The notes under the pieces are model-generated. The model worked only from the letters and a program-made list of their open reading frames with translations. It made no database searches and was not told where the DNA came from. A DNA stretch of 64,000 bases, taken from the NCBI RefSeq assembly GCF_001651035.1, contig NZ_LXRG01000054.1, forward strand, positions 186,001 through 250,000, given 5' to 3'. Shown here one piece after another: positions 1 to 8,342 of this stretch; position 1 is the stretch's first letter; each line of letters starts with the position of its first letter. The translations under genes and the position numbers were made by a program. Source of the stretch: Halomonas sp. ALS9. Lineage in GTDB: Bacteria > Pseudomonadota > Gammaproteobacteria > Pseudomonadales > Halomonadaceae.

Positions 1-45
1 GAGTCGTGATGTATATTGGCTATATCCAACTTCTTAAGCTCTGCA

Positions 46-465
46 TTAAGTGGACTTATGCCAACCTGGAAATGACGCCTCTTCCTGCAAATAACGCAAC
101 TCAGGTTGATGAGCTTCAGCGATTTGGGTTACCCGATTCACTCCCTCTTCCAACAAATGCACTTCTATTTGGCGGCGATCCTCACGCCCTTGCCGCCGCA
201 CAACCAACGATAGCTGCTCACAGCGGTCAACTAGCGCCACCACCCCATGATGTTTTGATTGAAGCCGCTCCGCCAGCTCCCCCACCGTCGCCCAGTCTCT
301 TCCATGGAAACCACGAAGATGTAGCAATAGTTGATACTGCAAGGGCGTCAACCCATAGCGGCGACAGATATCTTCACTATGGCGAAGAAAGCAACGCAAC
401 CGGTAACGAAATTGCGACAGCCGCTCAAAGTCGCTTTTATCAAGTGTCTGAGGGTTATTCATTTT
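46..465 (-). CDS. MarR-family transcriptional regulator
   Basis: Winged-helix regulator of about 139 residues. The core reads as a MarR fold: a helical N-terminus, the recognition region around TVGELAERLQ and KHHGVVALVDR, then the beta wing with GREDRRQIEV, the DxR wing signature of the family. Such proteins bind palindromic operators as dimers and respond to small ligands; the ligand here is unknown. I start it at the ATG at 465 because TTGGA lies just upstream. The longer reading from 483 adds six residues and has a poorer ribosome-binding site. The YIP1 gene next to it is transcribed divergently, so it could be a target, but no operator was identified. Confidence 0.85.
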   Translation of the reverse strand, partial: KMNNPQTLDKSDFERLSQFRYRLRCFLRHSEDICRRYGLTPLQYQLLLHLRGFHGRDWATVGELAERLQSKHHGVVALVDRCEQLSLVVRRQGREDRRQIEVHLLEEGVNRVTQIAEAHQPELRYLQEEASFPGWHKST

Positions 466-589
466 TCCAATTCTCTTTACCACATACTCGGCTATTGCTG
501 ACTCGCCAATTTAGAGCGCTTTAAAAAAATACAATATCACACCATGATACAAATAACCATTGAGATTACACCTGCAGGGGGGATCTGAA

Positions 590-1156
590 ATGAGAGCACT
601 CACTTTTCTCAAATTACCATTCAACCATCGTGAAGGCTGGAAAGAGCTACAGGCTTCCTCCCCCTCCATTCCTTTACTAGCGTGGCTGGTGGTGTTACCC
701 ATGTCGCTCTTGCCGCCAGTAATGCTCTATTATGCGGGCACCCATTACGGCGATGCATTTATGGCGGGCTTTGCTGACCGGGAGTGGCGTTTTCTCACGA
801 CAATTATTTTCCTAGCAGAGATATTGAGTTTTTTCGTTATTGGCTGGGTAATCTACGCTGTAGTCAATGGAACTGAAGAGCTATCTATCAGCTATCAAGA
901 TGCCTATTTACTTGCCACACTTGCACCACTACCGTTATTCGTCGCTTCATTGGCACTATTGGTACCCAGCTTACTTTTCAACGTAGTGGTTATACTTAGC
1001 GGGCTGGGCATCTCTTGCAGCTTGATTTACCACGGCTTACAAGCACTCTGTACCCATCAAGAATTTGATGTTGCTACGATCTCAGCCACTTACACCATTA
1101 TGGCTGCCAGTGCTCTGGGGTGGGGTCTTTTGTTTGCTGTTATCTGGGCTTATTAA
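590..1156 (+). CDS. YIP1-family integral membrane protein
   Basis: A 188-residue membrane protein with a soluble N-terminal stub (about 35 residues) and five or six hydrophobic segments, roughly at residues 35-55, 75-100, 110-150 and 165-188. The layout and the PF/W-rich start fit the bacterial YIP1 domain family, whose function is unknown. The ATG at 590 is chosen because a strong purine run (AGGGGGG) sits about seven bases upstream; an ATG at 560 would place that site inside the gene. It is divergent from the MarR gene and has no downstream partner on the same strand. Confidence 0.75.
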   Translation: MRALTFLKLPFNHREGWKELQASSPSIPLLAWLVVLPMSLLPPVMLYYAGTHYGDAFMAGFADREWRFLTTIIFLAEILSFFVIGWVIYAVVNGTEELSISYQDAYLLATLAPLPLFVASLALLVPSLLFNVVVILSGLGISCSLIYHGLQALCTHQEFDVATISATYTIMAASALGWGLLFAVIWAY

Positions 1157-1239
1157 GCCATGAACATTAGGCGCACCGGCCTACAGGGTCACTAATGCAG
1201 TCATCGTCAAGCCCAATGATGACGCGTGAAGCAAACGGT

Positions 1240-1671
1240 CTAACGTTGAGAAGTGGGTAATGTGTGCGCCAGGCAGGGCGATGAGCAAAGTTCACGATCA
1301 CTCGCGTCTTCCTCTTCGAGCGCTGATAGCGTCAATCTTTTGATTACCGGAAGGTGTGAATCCTCAATTTGTCGCACTGCGGTTAGTAAAGTGAGCTGCC
1401 CCATTCTTGCGAACCTCATTAAAGGCAGCAGCTTATCAGGGCATGCCTTCAGCTCACTACTGTACCGCTCAAAAAACAGTGACGTGCTGATTTCTTGCTG
1501 TTGATATTGACGACATAGTTGAGAGCCGGGTGCTATCTCCGGGTACCACTCGTTCAACGCCAGCGAGTGGCGCGACACCCCGTTAGGCCATAGCCGATCA
1601 ACCAAGACGCGCACACCGTCATGCTCCTCTATCGGCGCAAATACACGCTTAAGCATGATTTCATAGGACAT
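1240..1671 (-). CDS. DUF488 family protein (YeaO-like)
   Basis: A 143-residue cytosolic protein with the DUF488 signature near its start (RVLVDRLWPNGVS), followed by the expected W-Y-P and FxxRYxxEL elements. The family's biochemical role is not established. GGAGG lies ten bases before the ATG at 1671, supporting this start. It appears monocistronic. Its 3' end is followed by about 80 bases of non-coding sequence before the YIP1 gene, which converges on it. Confidence 0.8.
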   Translation of the reverse strand: MSYEIMLKRVFAPIEEHDGVRVLVDRLWPNGVSRHSLALNEWYPEIAPGSQLCRQYQQQEISTSLFFERYSSELKACPDKLLPLMRFARMGQLTLLTAVRQIEDSHLPVIKRLTLSALEEEDASDRELCSSPCLAHTLPTSQR

Positions 1672-1737
1672 CGTTTATATACCTCCGCCAGCACGCACGT
1701 GGCTTCAGCGAATTTATTCATATCGGTATTAACATAC

Positions 1738-2158
1738 CAGTAAATTTAGCCAATGCAGATCGGCATAGACCACTAGCCATTTAAGGCGCACCTGGTGCTT
1801 GAGGTCATCCGGCTTCAATAGCGTCAGCAGACGCTGCTTGTGAATCTATGCCTGTCTGGGCGCACGATCACCATCGAAGAATACCTCGTGATCAGTCACC
1901 ACATTGACAAACTCAGATGGCAGGTTCATTTCACTGAGCCAGATCGCCGACTGGCCACTACGGAACACGGCGCTGTTCAGTTGAACATCCAGCAGCCAGT
2001 TGTTGTAATCCGGCTCTTTACCTTCGCGATAGAGCAGAAATGATTGCTTGGGTGACTCCCGCAGTATCTGGTGTCTTAGGGTAAAACTCGTACTAGAAGA
2101 CAATTCGCTGGCGCTCAAACAGGCGAGCCAGTGCTTGTTGTACGCGGCTTTCAGTCAT
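1738..2158 (-). pseudogene. pglZ: BREX pglZ remnant (5' part only)
   Basis: Conceptual translation from the ATG at 2158 gives MTESRVQQALARLFERQRI followed by VF and then TAG where PglZ normally has the Trp of VFWYD. Another frame continues with FLLYREG, NWLLDVQL and AIWLSEMNLP, which is typical type A PglZ N-terminal sequence. A third frame holds LLTLLKPDDLKHQVRLK. Thus only about the first 140 codons survive, broken by one nonsense change and at least two frameshifts. PglZ is the alkaline-phosphatase-fold core protein of BREX phage defence. The start overlaps the end of the upstream nuclease gene by eight bases, so the two once formed an operon. No other BREX gene is visible. Confidence 0.75.
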
Positions 2159-3194
2159 CTTGTTTCTCGCCAGCAATCCGGTCGGTTTGAGCTTCAAACT
2201 CTTCTATCCATTCGTGCAGTTTCTCTTCCAACTGCTCTTTATCGGGCAAACACAAGCTGTATTCAGTCGCCCGGAGCGTAGTTTCTTCAGGTAACGTTAG
2301 CTCAACCACGCCCTGGTTGCGTGACGGGCACAGCAGTATCCCGATGGTTGGATTCTCATCCGGAAGCTTTTCATAGCGGTCGTAATAGTTCACATACATC
2401 TGCAACTGACCCAGGTCGCGGTGGCTCATTTTGCTGGTTTTTAACTCAATCACCACGAAACAGCGCAGCAGGCGATTATAAAACACCAGGTCAGCAAAAA
2501 ACTCATCATCTTCAATGAGTAAGCGCTTTTGCCGAGCCACGAAGGTGAAGCCATTACCAAGCTCTAACAAAAACGACTGCAAATGGGTAATCAGCGATGA
2601 TTCCAAGTCCTGCTCGTAGTAGCTGGCATATTTCTCAAGACCCAAAAACTCAAGATACATAGGGTCTTTGATAATCTCCCGACCAGTTTCCGGTTGGCGT
2701 TGACCGCGTGCCACTGCTAGCACGGATTCCTTATCGTTACTGGCTAGTAGGCGCTCATAGAGCTGGGCATTGATTTGGCGTTCCAGCTCTTTGCCGCTCC
2801 AGCGATTTTTCACGGTCTCTAGCTGGTAATACTCGCGCTTGTCGACATCGGTTATGCGGATCAGCAGACGATACTGGAACCAATTCAATTGCGAACACAG
2901 CGTGTTCGCAATCGGGAAGCAGCGGTAGAACTGACGGCTTAGTTCCAACTGCCTCTTGGAAAATCCGCTGCCGAACTCTCTTTCCAGTTCCTGAGCCAGA
3001 GACGCAATCAGGTAGGTACCATACTCGGCGCGCTCCTGCTCCTGCTGCTCTTCAACAAAGATCCGCTCACCCAGCTTCCAATACATCTCTACCCGGTGAA
3101 ATTCCACCGAGCGCACCGCATTGTTCTGTGCGGTGGCGATGATAGAGCGGGCATCTTTCAGGAGCATCTCAGATAATAGCAGCGGCTTATTCAT
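2151..3194 (-). CDS. DUF1016/YhcG-type PDDEXK nuclease, BREX-associated
   Basis: About 347 residues. The N-terminal DUF1016_N part begins near ARSIIATAQNNAV and carries the YWKLGERI and GSGFSKRQLEL motifs. The C-terminal half is a PD-(D/E)XK nuclease fold: FADLVFYNRLLRCFVVIELK supplies the acidic residue and the E-x-K pair, followed by LGQLQMYVNYYDR. The family is linked to restriction and BREX loci. It overlaps the dead pglZ downstream by eight bases and appears intact, so it may be the only surviving gene of that operon. I favour the ATG at 3194, which overlaps the stop of a small upstream ORF; an ATG at 3236 is possible. Confidence 0.8.
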   Translation of the reverse strand: MNKPLLLSEMLLKDARSIIATAQNNAVRSVEFHRVEMYWKLGERIFVEEQQEQERAEYGTYLIASLAQELEREFGSGFSKRQLELSRQFYRCFPIANTLCSQLNWFQYRLLIRITDVDKREYYQLETVKNRWSGKELERQINAQLYERLLASNDKESVLAVARGQRQPETGREIIKDPMYLEFLGLEKYASYYEQDLESSLITHLQSFLLELGNGFTFVARQKRLLIEDDEFFADLVFYNRLLRCFVVIELKTSKMSHRDLGQLQMYVNYYDRYEKLPDENPTIGILLCPSRNQGVVELTLPEETTLRATEYSLCLPDKEQLEEKLHEWIEEFEAQTDRIAGEKQDD

Positions 3195-3312
3195 CGTCAG
3201 CAACCTGCTCTCTGGCGATTGAAGAATGCTTAACATTCATTGCTTGCTGCAATAAATATGCTGCCTCGGGATTGAGAGAGTACAGGTAATTCACGGCGGT
3301 GTTCGGATTCAT
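3187..3312 (-). CDS. 41-residue ORF coupled to the DUF1016 nuclease
   Basis: The ATG at 3312 follows a GGGAATGAT ribosome-binding sequence, and its TAA overlaps the nuclease ATG at 3194, so translational coupling is possible. The peptide starts MNPNTAVNYLYSLNPEAAY and resembles no family I recognise. It may be a leader peptide or the tail of a deleted upstream gene of the former BREX operon. Confidence 0.3.
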   Translation of the reverse strand: MNPNTAVNYLYSLNPEAAYLLQQAMNVKHSSIAREQVADDE

Positions 3313-3726
3313 ATCATTCCCGAAAAACAGGTAAGCAGAGTAACTTTATATTTGCGGTTCTTCTTCACTTCATATGGATTTAGCTTGATCAAATAGACAG
3401 CCTACCGAGTCGTCTTAAAAAAGCCATTCTATCCTCCCAGTCGTGTGTTCAGTCCTGATGCCAGCGCCTGGCTACCAGCCTAGTGTATTTTGCGTTGCAA
3501 GTGAGACCTTATGATGTAAAAAGAAGTGCCGTCCATCAGTTGTGCGCATTTAGCCTTAATATGGGGAACCGGCACTGAGGCTTGATACCTATTTAACCAG
3601 ACCCCAAGTCGGGCCAACGAAAAAGCCAGAACCCGAACAAGATCAGTTAAGTCTTACCGTTTCACGCTCCTCTAACGGTTGCTCGCATATAACACTTTCA
3701 TCTCTGTTTTTCGCTTGCACTTAGCA
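3313..3726. other. non-coding stretch, nothing recognised
   Basis: About 400 bases with no convincing gene on either strand. It lies between the BREX remnant and the lprI-like pseudogene, so it may be debris of deleted genes. No tRNA, hairpin terminator or repeat stands out. Confidence 0.4.
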
Positions 3727-4127
3727 TTACCATCCCAGCATATTTTCGAGTTCAGCCGCTCGTTCAGTGGTTTCCTGAAGAAAACAATCATTACTCACTA
3801 CCTGTGCCAACGTGCCACCTGCAGTAGCGTAGAAATTACAGTTAGCGTCTCGGTAGGAAATCCATAGGCGCTGGGCGGCTAACAGCGCTTCCCGACGCTC
3901 CTCAAACAGTTCACTACGAAATCGCTATAGGCATTGTTTAATCGCGCATCTTGAACAGCCATCTCTGCGGCTATACAGCTCAGCATTTCCACCGTCACCC
4001 CACCAGAGGCATCCATACATTTGCTATAACGAGCAGTGTATTCAGCTTCAGTACTGCTTTGCGCGGGAGCGGCCAGCGGAAAAAGAAAGCAAAGCGCTGT
4101 CGCTTGTTGGCACTTCTGTATCACCAT
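3727..4127 (-). pseudogene. LprI/DUF1311-like secreted protein, frameshifted
   Basis: From the ATG at 4127 the protein starts with a plausible signal peptide (ALCFLFPLAAPAQS). It continues with the DUF1311/LprI core: Y-x-K-C-M-D, E-M-L-S-C and DARLNNAYSDF. The frame then runs into a stop at 3879. Shifting by one base near 3915 restores family-like sequence (ELFEERREALLAAQRLWIS, then a Cys-containing tail) down to a stop at 3727. So this is one gene with a single frameshift. Members of the family are periplasmic, some inhibiting C-type lysozyme. A sequencing error at this point would give the same picture. Confidence 0.65.
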
Positions 4128-4215
4128 ATCGTTGATTCCTTCGTATGTTTTACAGCCTAAATATGGCAACCGTTCACCTCACAAGCATTCTGCCGTTATG
4201 GTTAATCGCCTTTCA

Positions 4216-4902
4216 TTATTCTGCTTGTTCCCACACAGCAGCAGTAATGTTACGGGCACGCTGCCCCTGACCACGAAGCTGAAGTACAAAGCTCATAGCA
4301 TCTCTCAGCACTACTTCATTATCATCCTTGTCAGAGCCAATTACGGCATCTGGGTCGAACAGGCTTAGCGCTTGCGCTATCGCATCGACTGCTGGCTCAC
4401 GTTCAAAGAAATCGTCATCCTCCAGTTCAGATAGCTCCGCCAGCAGCTTGCAGTCCACCAGGGTACCATCCAGCCAGTTAGTAGCTTCGGTATAGCCCAC
4501 ACACCAGCGCAAGCGAGATTCTTCAATACAGACCTCCATGGTGGTGGAGTGCTTGCCAACAAAGCAGCTGCCGAGCAGCACACCGTCAATGCGGTAACGT
4601 TTGGAATAGCGGGCCACAATGAGCAGCAAATCAAGCATGGGAACACCTACGATCTCTTTGCCAAAACCGTGCGCCGCTATGTAGACAATTCTGCTATCTA
4701 GATCACCTTTACAAAGGCACTCCAGAGCCATCTCAAAGCTCTTTTTATCGTAGAAATTGGCATAGTGAACATCCGTATCACCGGTCAGTTTTGCCACACC
4801 CTCGACAAAAGGAATCACACTGCTGCGATTGGCATCCCGGTCATCCAGTTCCCAGGGAGATTCGAGCACCAGGATGGCCCTGCTTGCGTGACGTATACTC
4901 AT
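4216..4902 (-). CDS. caspase/CHAT-like cysteine peptidase, orphan
   Basis: A 228-residue protein with the clan CD layout. A hydrophobic strand ends in IVYIAAHGFG (His near residue 78). A second strand ends in VLLGSCFVG (Cys near residue 111), the spacing expected for a caspase-fold His-Cys dyad. An N-terminal strand (AILVLESPWEL) and an acidic C-terminal region complete the domain. Such proteins can act as proteolytic effectors in bacterial immunity or cell death, but no sensor gene is adjacent. GGAG eight bases before the ATG supports the start. It could also be a non-catalytic relative, since specificity residues cannot be judged by eye. Confidence 0.6.
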   Translation of the reverse strand: MSIRHASRAILVLESPWELDDRDANRSSVIPFVEGVAKLTGDTDVHYANFYDKKSFEMALECLCKGDLDSRIVYIAAHGFGKEIVGVPMLDLLLIVARYSKRYRIDGVLLGSCFVGKHSTTMEVCIEESRLRWCVGYTEATNWLDGTLVDCKLLAELSELEDDDFFEREPAVDAIAQALSLFDPDAVIGSDKDDNEVVLRDAMSFVLQLRGQGQRARNITAAVWEQAE

Positions 4903-5219
4903 TATTAATACTCCAATATATATTTAGGATAATATCGTGACTAGCATCGACACAGCATTCAATCCAATAACAGTCGAGGATCACCTCACGAACGCTGGGT
5001 AAGTAGAGAGTTTCCCCTATTCCCTTGTTATAGCCAGTCACAAAGAAAGAAGCTGTCAGGAGAGTAAGTCATAGCTCCGACAACTCGTGTCGCATGATGC
5101 TCATCATGCCAATTAGCGGAAAAATATAAATAAAAAGAGGCTATCACTATGATGAATTAAGCGATAGGCAACATCACCAATATTTAACAAAGCCTTTAGC
5201 ACTACCTTAAACTAGCCAA
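4903..5219. other. non-coding region upstream of the WYL cassette
   Basis: No gene seen. It contains the first operator-like palindrome (5078-5092), immediately followed by a perfect inverted repeat with 8-bp arms GCATGATG/CATCATGC at 5092-5109. The likely promoter of the downstream cassette lies between here and 5296. Confidence 0.4.
5078..5092. promoter_or_regulatory. operator-like palindrome 1 (CGACA-N5-TGTCG)
   Basis: Perfect 5-bp arms with a 5-base spacer, followed by CAT. The same TGTCGCAT half-site recurs at 5231. It lies ahead of a WYL-regulator cassette, so it is a candidate binding site for that regulator. Confidence 0.4.
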
Positions 5220-5236
5220 GCGACACTTAATGTCGC
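5220..5236. promoter_or_regulatory. operator-like palindrome 2 (GCGACA-N5-TGTCGC)
   Basis: Perfect 6-bp arms (GCGACA at 5220-5225, TGTCGC at 5231-5236) around a 5-base spacer. It is the best version of a motif found four times near the two cassettes. It sits about 60-80 bases before the first cassette gene. Confidence 0.5.
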
Positions 5237-5295
5237 ATATATCTGTCACGATCAGACAACCTCGCTGCCTTTAGGTTAAACACCCGCTGCGCTCT

Positions 5296-6523
5296 ATGAT
5301 CAGCCAAACATTTTTATCTAATTGCCTTCGAAGTCTTTCAGGCTTTTTCCGGCACTTGTGTCCGAAACACAACCCACACTGCAATAGCCGCATTGTGTTT
5401 GATTTGTCTTCTGCTGTTGGCTACCAAATCGAAGTACGGCTTTCCCCCTGGCAGTCGGATGAGCCGTTTTCGTGGGTAAGTGAGACAGAAGGTGCACAGC
5501 TAGCGACGGGCGCGTTTTTGGAGCCCCCGGCATCAGCTGAGAGGTGCTTATGGCCCCCCAGGGAGAGACACTAACGCTGGGTATGCCCGACGCACTAATT
5601 GGGGTTATTAATGCGGTGCCTTTTTTAGGCATTGAAATAGCACAGGTTATGGGCCGGCTAGACGCTGCCCTCGACATGGCTATATCTTCCCCGTTACTGC
5701 TAACACTGCTGGTAGAAAAGGGGGCACAAGAAAGGTGGTCAGCGGACACCTTCGCGGCATTACTTCACCACAAGCAATCAACACTATGTGCAGTTGCAAG
5801 TTTACCCGCAACACGATCAAGCGCCAAGTTGCTGCGTCGCTGCCAGCTTGGCCCGGTGATTCGGCGCGAGCTCTTTCCGCTTAAAAAGGCGTTAAATAAT
5901 CCCGATAACAGCGAGTTTTTGCGTCATCAACTTTATGTTCACGCCAGGCACCTTATCTTTTTAGCCAATTATGAGGGCGCGCGTTGGCCGGGATTGCTCA
6001 AGCTTATCAACGAGGCGCTAACCCCAGCTCCCCATTACCGTGGTAGTGCTTGGCTTAAAGCGATGCTGGTGGATACCCAACGCATGTTAGCTACAAGGAC
6101 TGAAGCCCTTTACCCCGTATACTCATTGGCGGCCTTTCGGCCCTGCACGACCAGTTAGTGAATGTTTTTAATGCCCACTCAACCGCGGGCAACCTTCAAA
6201 GTAGCGCCGCTGAACTGCAGCAACGCCATGGGCCCTACCCTACGCCGCCCTTGCCTAACACAACGTTAATCACTGCTATCACTTCTTGGCAAAATTTACT
6301 CTTGGAGGGAGAGCATATGCGGAACTGAGTGGGCAGTTACAGCAGCGCCGTCGCCAACGGACAAGTCGCTATCTATCACCTACAGCAACCTGCACCAGTA
6401 ACCGTTGCCATCACGCCCCAAGGCCAGCGTTGGAAGTTAAGCGAGGCACGCGGGGTACGTAACGCGCCCCCATCACCGGAAGCTCAGCATTTCATACACG
6501 TATGGTTAACGGAGCAGGCATAG
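5296..6523 (+). pseudogene. PcfJ-like protein, multiply broken
   Basis: Three stretches in different frames read as one protein. Part one (5296-about 5530) holds YQIEVRLSPWQ. Part two (about 5540-6118) is the helical middle, with GMPDALIGVINAVPFLGIE. Part three (about 6118-6523) ends with the PcfJ-type C-terminus, GSYSSAVANGQVAIYHLQ and then QRWKLSEAR. The conserved family motif MRxCVGSY appears as MRN-stop-VGSY: the Cys codon is TGA at 6326-6328. So there are two frameshifts plus a nonsense codon. PcfJ-like proteins were named from a conjugative plasmid and their function is unclear. A still shorter remnant lies in front of the second cassette copy. Confidence 0.6.
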
Positions 6524-6540
6524 GTATACCTCGTATTTAC

Positions 6541-6557
6541 GCGACCTACGTTGTCGC
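6541..6557. promoter_or_regulatory. operator-like palindrome 3 with possible promoter
   Basis: GCGACC-N5-TGTCGC, one mismatch from perfect, just upstream of the second cassette gene. TTGTCG (6551-6556) could serve as a -35 box with TATGAC at 6573, a 16-base spacing. The block TTGTCGCACCC...CGTAGCTTATGACACC is conserved in the second cassette copy at the same place. Confidence 0.4.
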
Positions 6558-6604
6558 ACCCCTAACGTAGCTTATGACACCTCACCCATGAGGAAAGGCA
6601 TGCT

Positions 6605-7225
6605 ATGGATACGTTGGTACATTCATCTTCAGCAACGGCGGATGCACAGCAAGAGTTGGCGAAGTGGCAGGCGGATCGCGCCTATTGGGCAGAAACATTC
6701 CCTGTTATGGAGTTGCTCAGCGAATTTTTAATTTTAACCCCTGTTTTGCAGGAGCAAATAGCCACGGCGAGTACGGATGGCCGGCATCTCTATTTTTGTC
6801 CCTGTTATAGTGCCAGTCTCTCCGATGAATCTCGGCGCTTTTTGCATGCCCACCTAATTTGGCATTGTGTGGCAGGCCATTTAACCGCTCCTCTAGTAGC
6901 GAACCGGCATCGTTGGCACCTTGCCTGCGACCATGAAGTCAACGCCCTGCTGTTGGCTCTCGGCTTACCCCTGCCTTTGAATGCACTGCTATTTCCCGTA
7001 TGCGTTGGCCGCAGCGCTTTGGAGGTGTATCGATGGCTTGAAGGACACCCAAACACGTCCATTGAAATGCCTCTCGACATTCACCCTGCCGCACTATGGG
7101 GGCACCTCCCCCACGCCACACCAAACCAGCGCATGACTGGACTTTGGCGACACCGAGCTCATTTGATTACTCGGGAACCCGATGCGCTGCCCGAGAGAGT
7201 CGCTAAGTTTTGTGAGGCACGTTAA
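6605..7225 (+). CDS. DUF2201-N-like protein with degenerate HExxH (copy 1)
   Basis: A 206-residue protein that resembles the N-terminal putative metallopeptidase domain of the DUF2201 family. The zinc-motif helix is followed by GHL, then HRWHLACDHEVNALLLALG and the LP pair. The normal HExxH reads HLIWH (near residues 82-86), so the catalytic Glu is a Leu. The usual C-terminal VWA-like half is absent. It is therefore probably a non-catalytic binding protein or one subunit of a complex. The cassette order PcfJ/this/WYL/GGCT/OGFr is repeated at 37 kb. GAGGAAAGG precedes the ATG. Confidence 0.5.
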   Translation: MDTLVHSSSATADAQQELAKWQADRAYWAETFPVMELLSEFLILTPVLQEQIATASTDGRHLYFCPCYSASLSDESRRFLHAHLIWHCVAGHLTAPLVANRHRWHLACDHEVNALLLALGLPLPLNALLFPVCVGRSALEVYRWLEGHPNTSIEMPLDIHPAALWGHLPHATPNQRMTGLWRHRAHLITREPDALPERVAKFCEAR

Positions 7226-7265
7226 ACTTGATGTTTCAATTCCTATAGCCAGGGTTAGCGTCACT

Positions 7266-8300
7266 ATGTCCGATGCGCGCGATACGCTTTTTCGCTACTT
7301 GACGCTTCTGCAGCTCATTCCCCGCTATCCTGGGCGAATGTCGACCCCCGTGTTGAAAGAAAAACTCGCTGATCGCGGGTTTCATATTGATACTCGGTCT
7401 TTACAACGCGATCTCAGCCAAAAGCTCTCTACTCAGTTTCCTATAGGGTGCGACGATAGCCAGAAGCCCTACCGATGGTACTTCGATCGCGACTTTCAGT
7501 GTCAGTTGCCCGCACTGGACGTGCCGAGTGCGCTAACGCTAGTACTGGCCGAGGAGTACCTAAAAGGATTACTCCCCCCTGTGGTCGTGGGGCAATTATC
7601 GCCGCACTTTACAGATGCGAGGCGGCTGCTTGATAAGATGAGCTCCAACGGCTTGAGTCAATGGGCTCGGAAAGTTCGCGCCATCCCCAATGGCAAAGCG
7701 CTTATTCCTGCGGCGCTTAATGAAACGACGTGGCAGATCGTCTCTCAAGCCTTGCTGGAGCAGAAACCGGTGGATGTCGTGTACTTATCACGCACGTCCA
7801 AAACCGAAAAGCACTTCACCCTTCATCCACAAGGGCTGGTCAGCCGACACAGCGTGACGTATTTGCTGGCGACAGTGGACGACTATGACGATATTCGTCA
7901 GTTCGCCATGAACCGGATCGAAATAGCCACTCTAAGCGAAGCGACTTGGCGACCTTTGCACGGCTTTGACTTAGACAACTACATAGCTGGCGGGGCATTT
8001 GGCTATCTGCAAGGCAAAGTCCCCGTCACACTCGTCGCCCAGGTAGCACCACAAGTCGCGTGGCTGCTCAGTGAGACGCCACTGTCGGAAACTCAGCGGC
8101 TGACCTCACTACCCGATAGCAGCTGGCAGCAGCTAGAAGCCGAGGTGCCCGATGATCAACAAACGCTGTGGTGGCTGATGGCCATGGGTGCCAATGTCAA
8201 CGTTCTGGCCCCAACATCGTGGCGGGAAACGCTAAAAGCGAATGCAGAGCAGGTACTCGCGCATTACCAAAGCACACTGGTCGCGCAAAAAACCTATTAA
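7266..8300 (+). CDS. WYL-domain transcriptional regulator (copy 1)
   Basis: A 344-residue regulator. The N-terminal winged helix spans about residues 1-75 (LFRYLTLLQLIPRYP, then SLQRDLSQKLS). A central WYL domain has the family's beta strands (HFTLHPQGLVSRHSVTYLLA), and a C-terminal WCX-like extension ends in LWWLMAMGANV. WYL proteins often repress or activate defence loci and sense nucleic-acid ligands. I start it at the ATG at 7266 because the second copy aligns from the same MSDARDTLFRYL; an earlier in-frame start would overlap the preceding gene. Likely targets are the GCGACA-N5-TGTCGC palindromes upstream, which is an inference from position. Confidence 0.8.
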   Translation: MSDARDTLFRYLTLLQLIPRYPGRMSTPVLKEKLADRGFHIDTRSLQRDLSQKLSTQFPIGCDDSQKPYRWYFDRDFQCQLPALDVPSALTLVLAEEYLKGLLPPVVVGQLSPHFTDARRLLDKMSSNGLSQWARKVRAIPNGKALIPAALNETTWQIVSQALLEQKPVDVVYLSRTSKTEKHFTLHPQGLVSRHSVTYLLATVDDYDDIRQFAMNRIEIATLSEATWRPLHGFDLDNYIAGGAFGYLQGKVPVTLVAQVAPQVAWLLSETPLSETQRLTSLPDSSWQQLEAEVPDDQQTLWWLMAMGANVNVLAPTSWRETLKANAEQVLAHYQSTLVAQKTY

Positions 8301-8342
8301 AGTCTTGTTCATGGAAGCCAACATATTGACAAGGAGATAACG

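Noticed and set aside
3679..3867. + strand ORF in the lprI-like region
   Set aside because: It runs antisense to the frameshifted LprI-like gene and shows no protein features.
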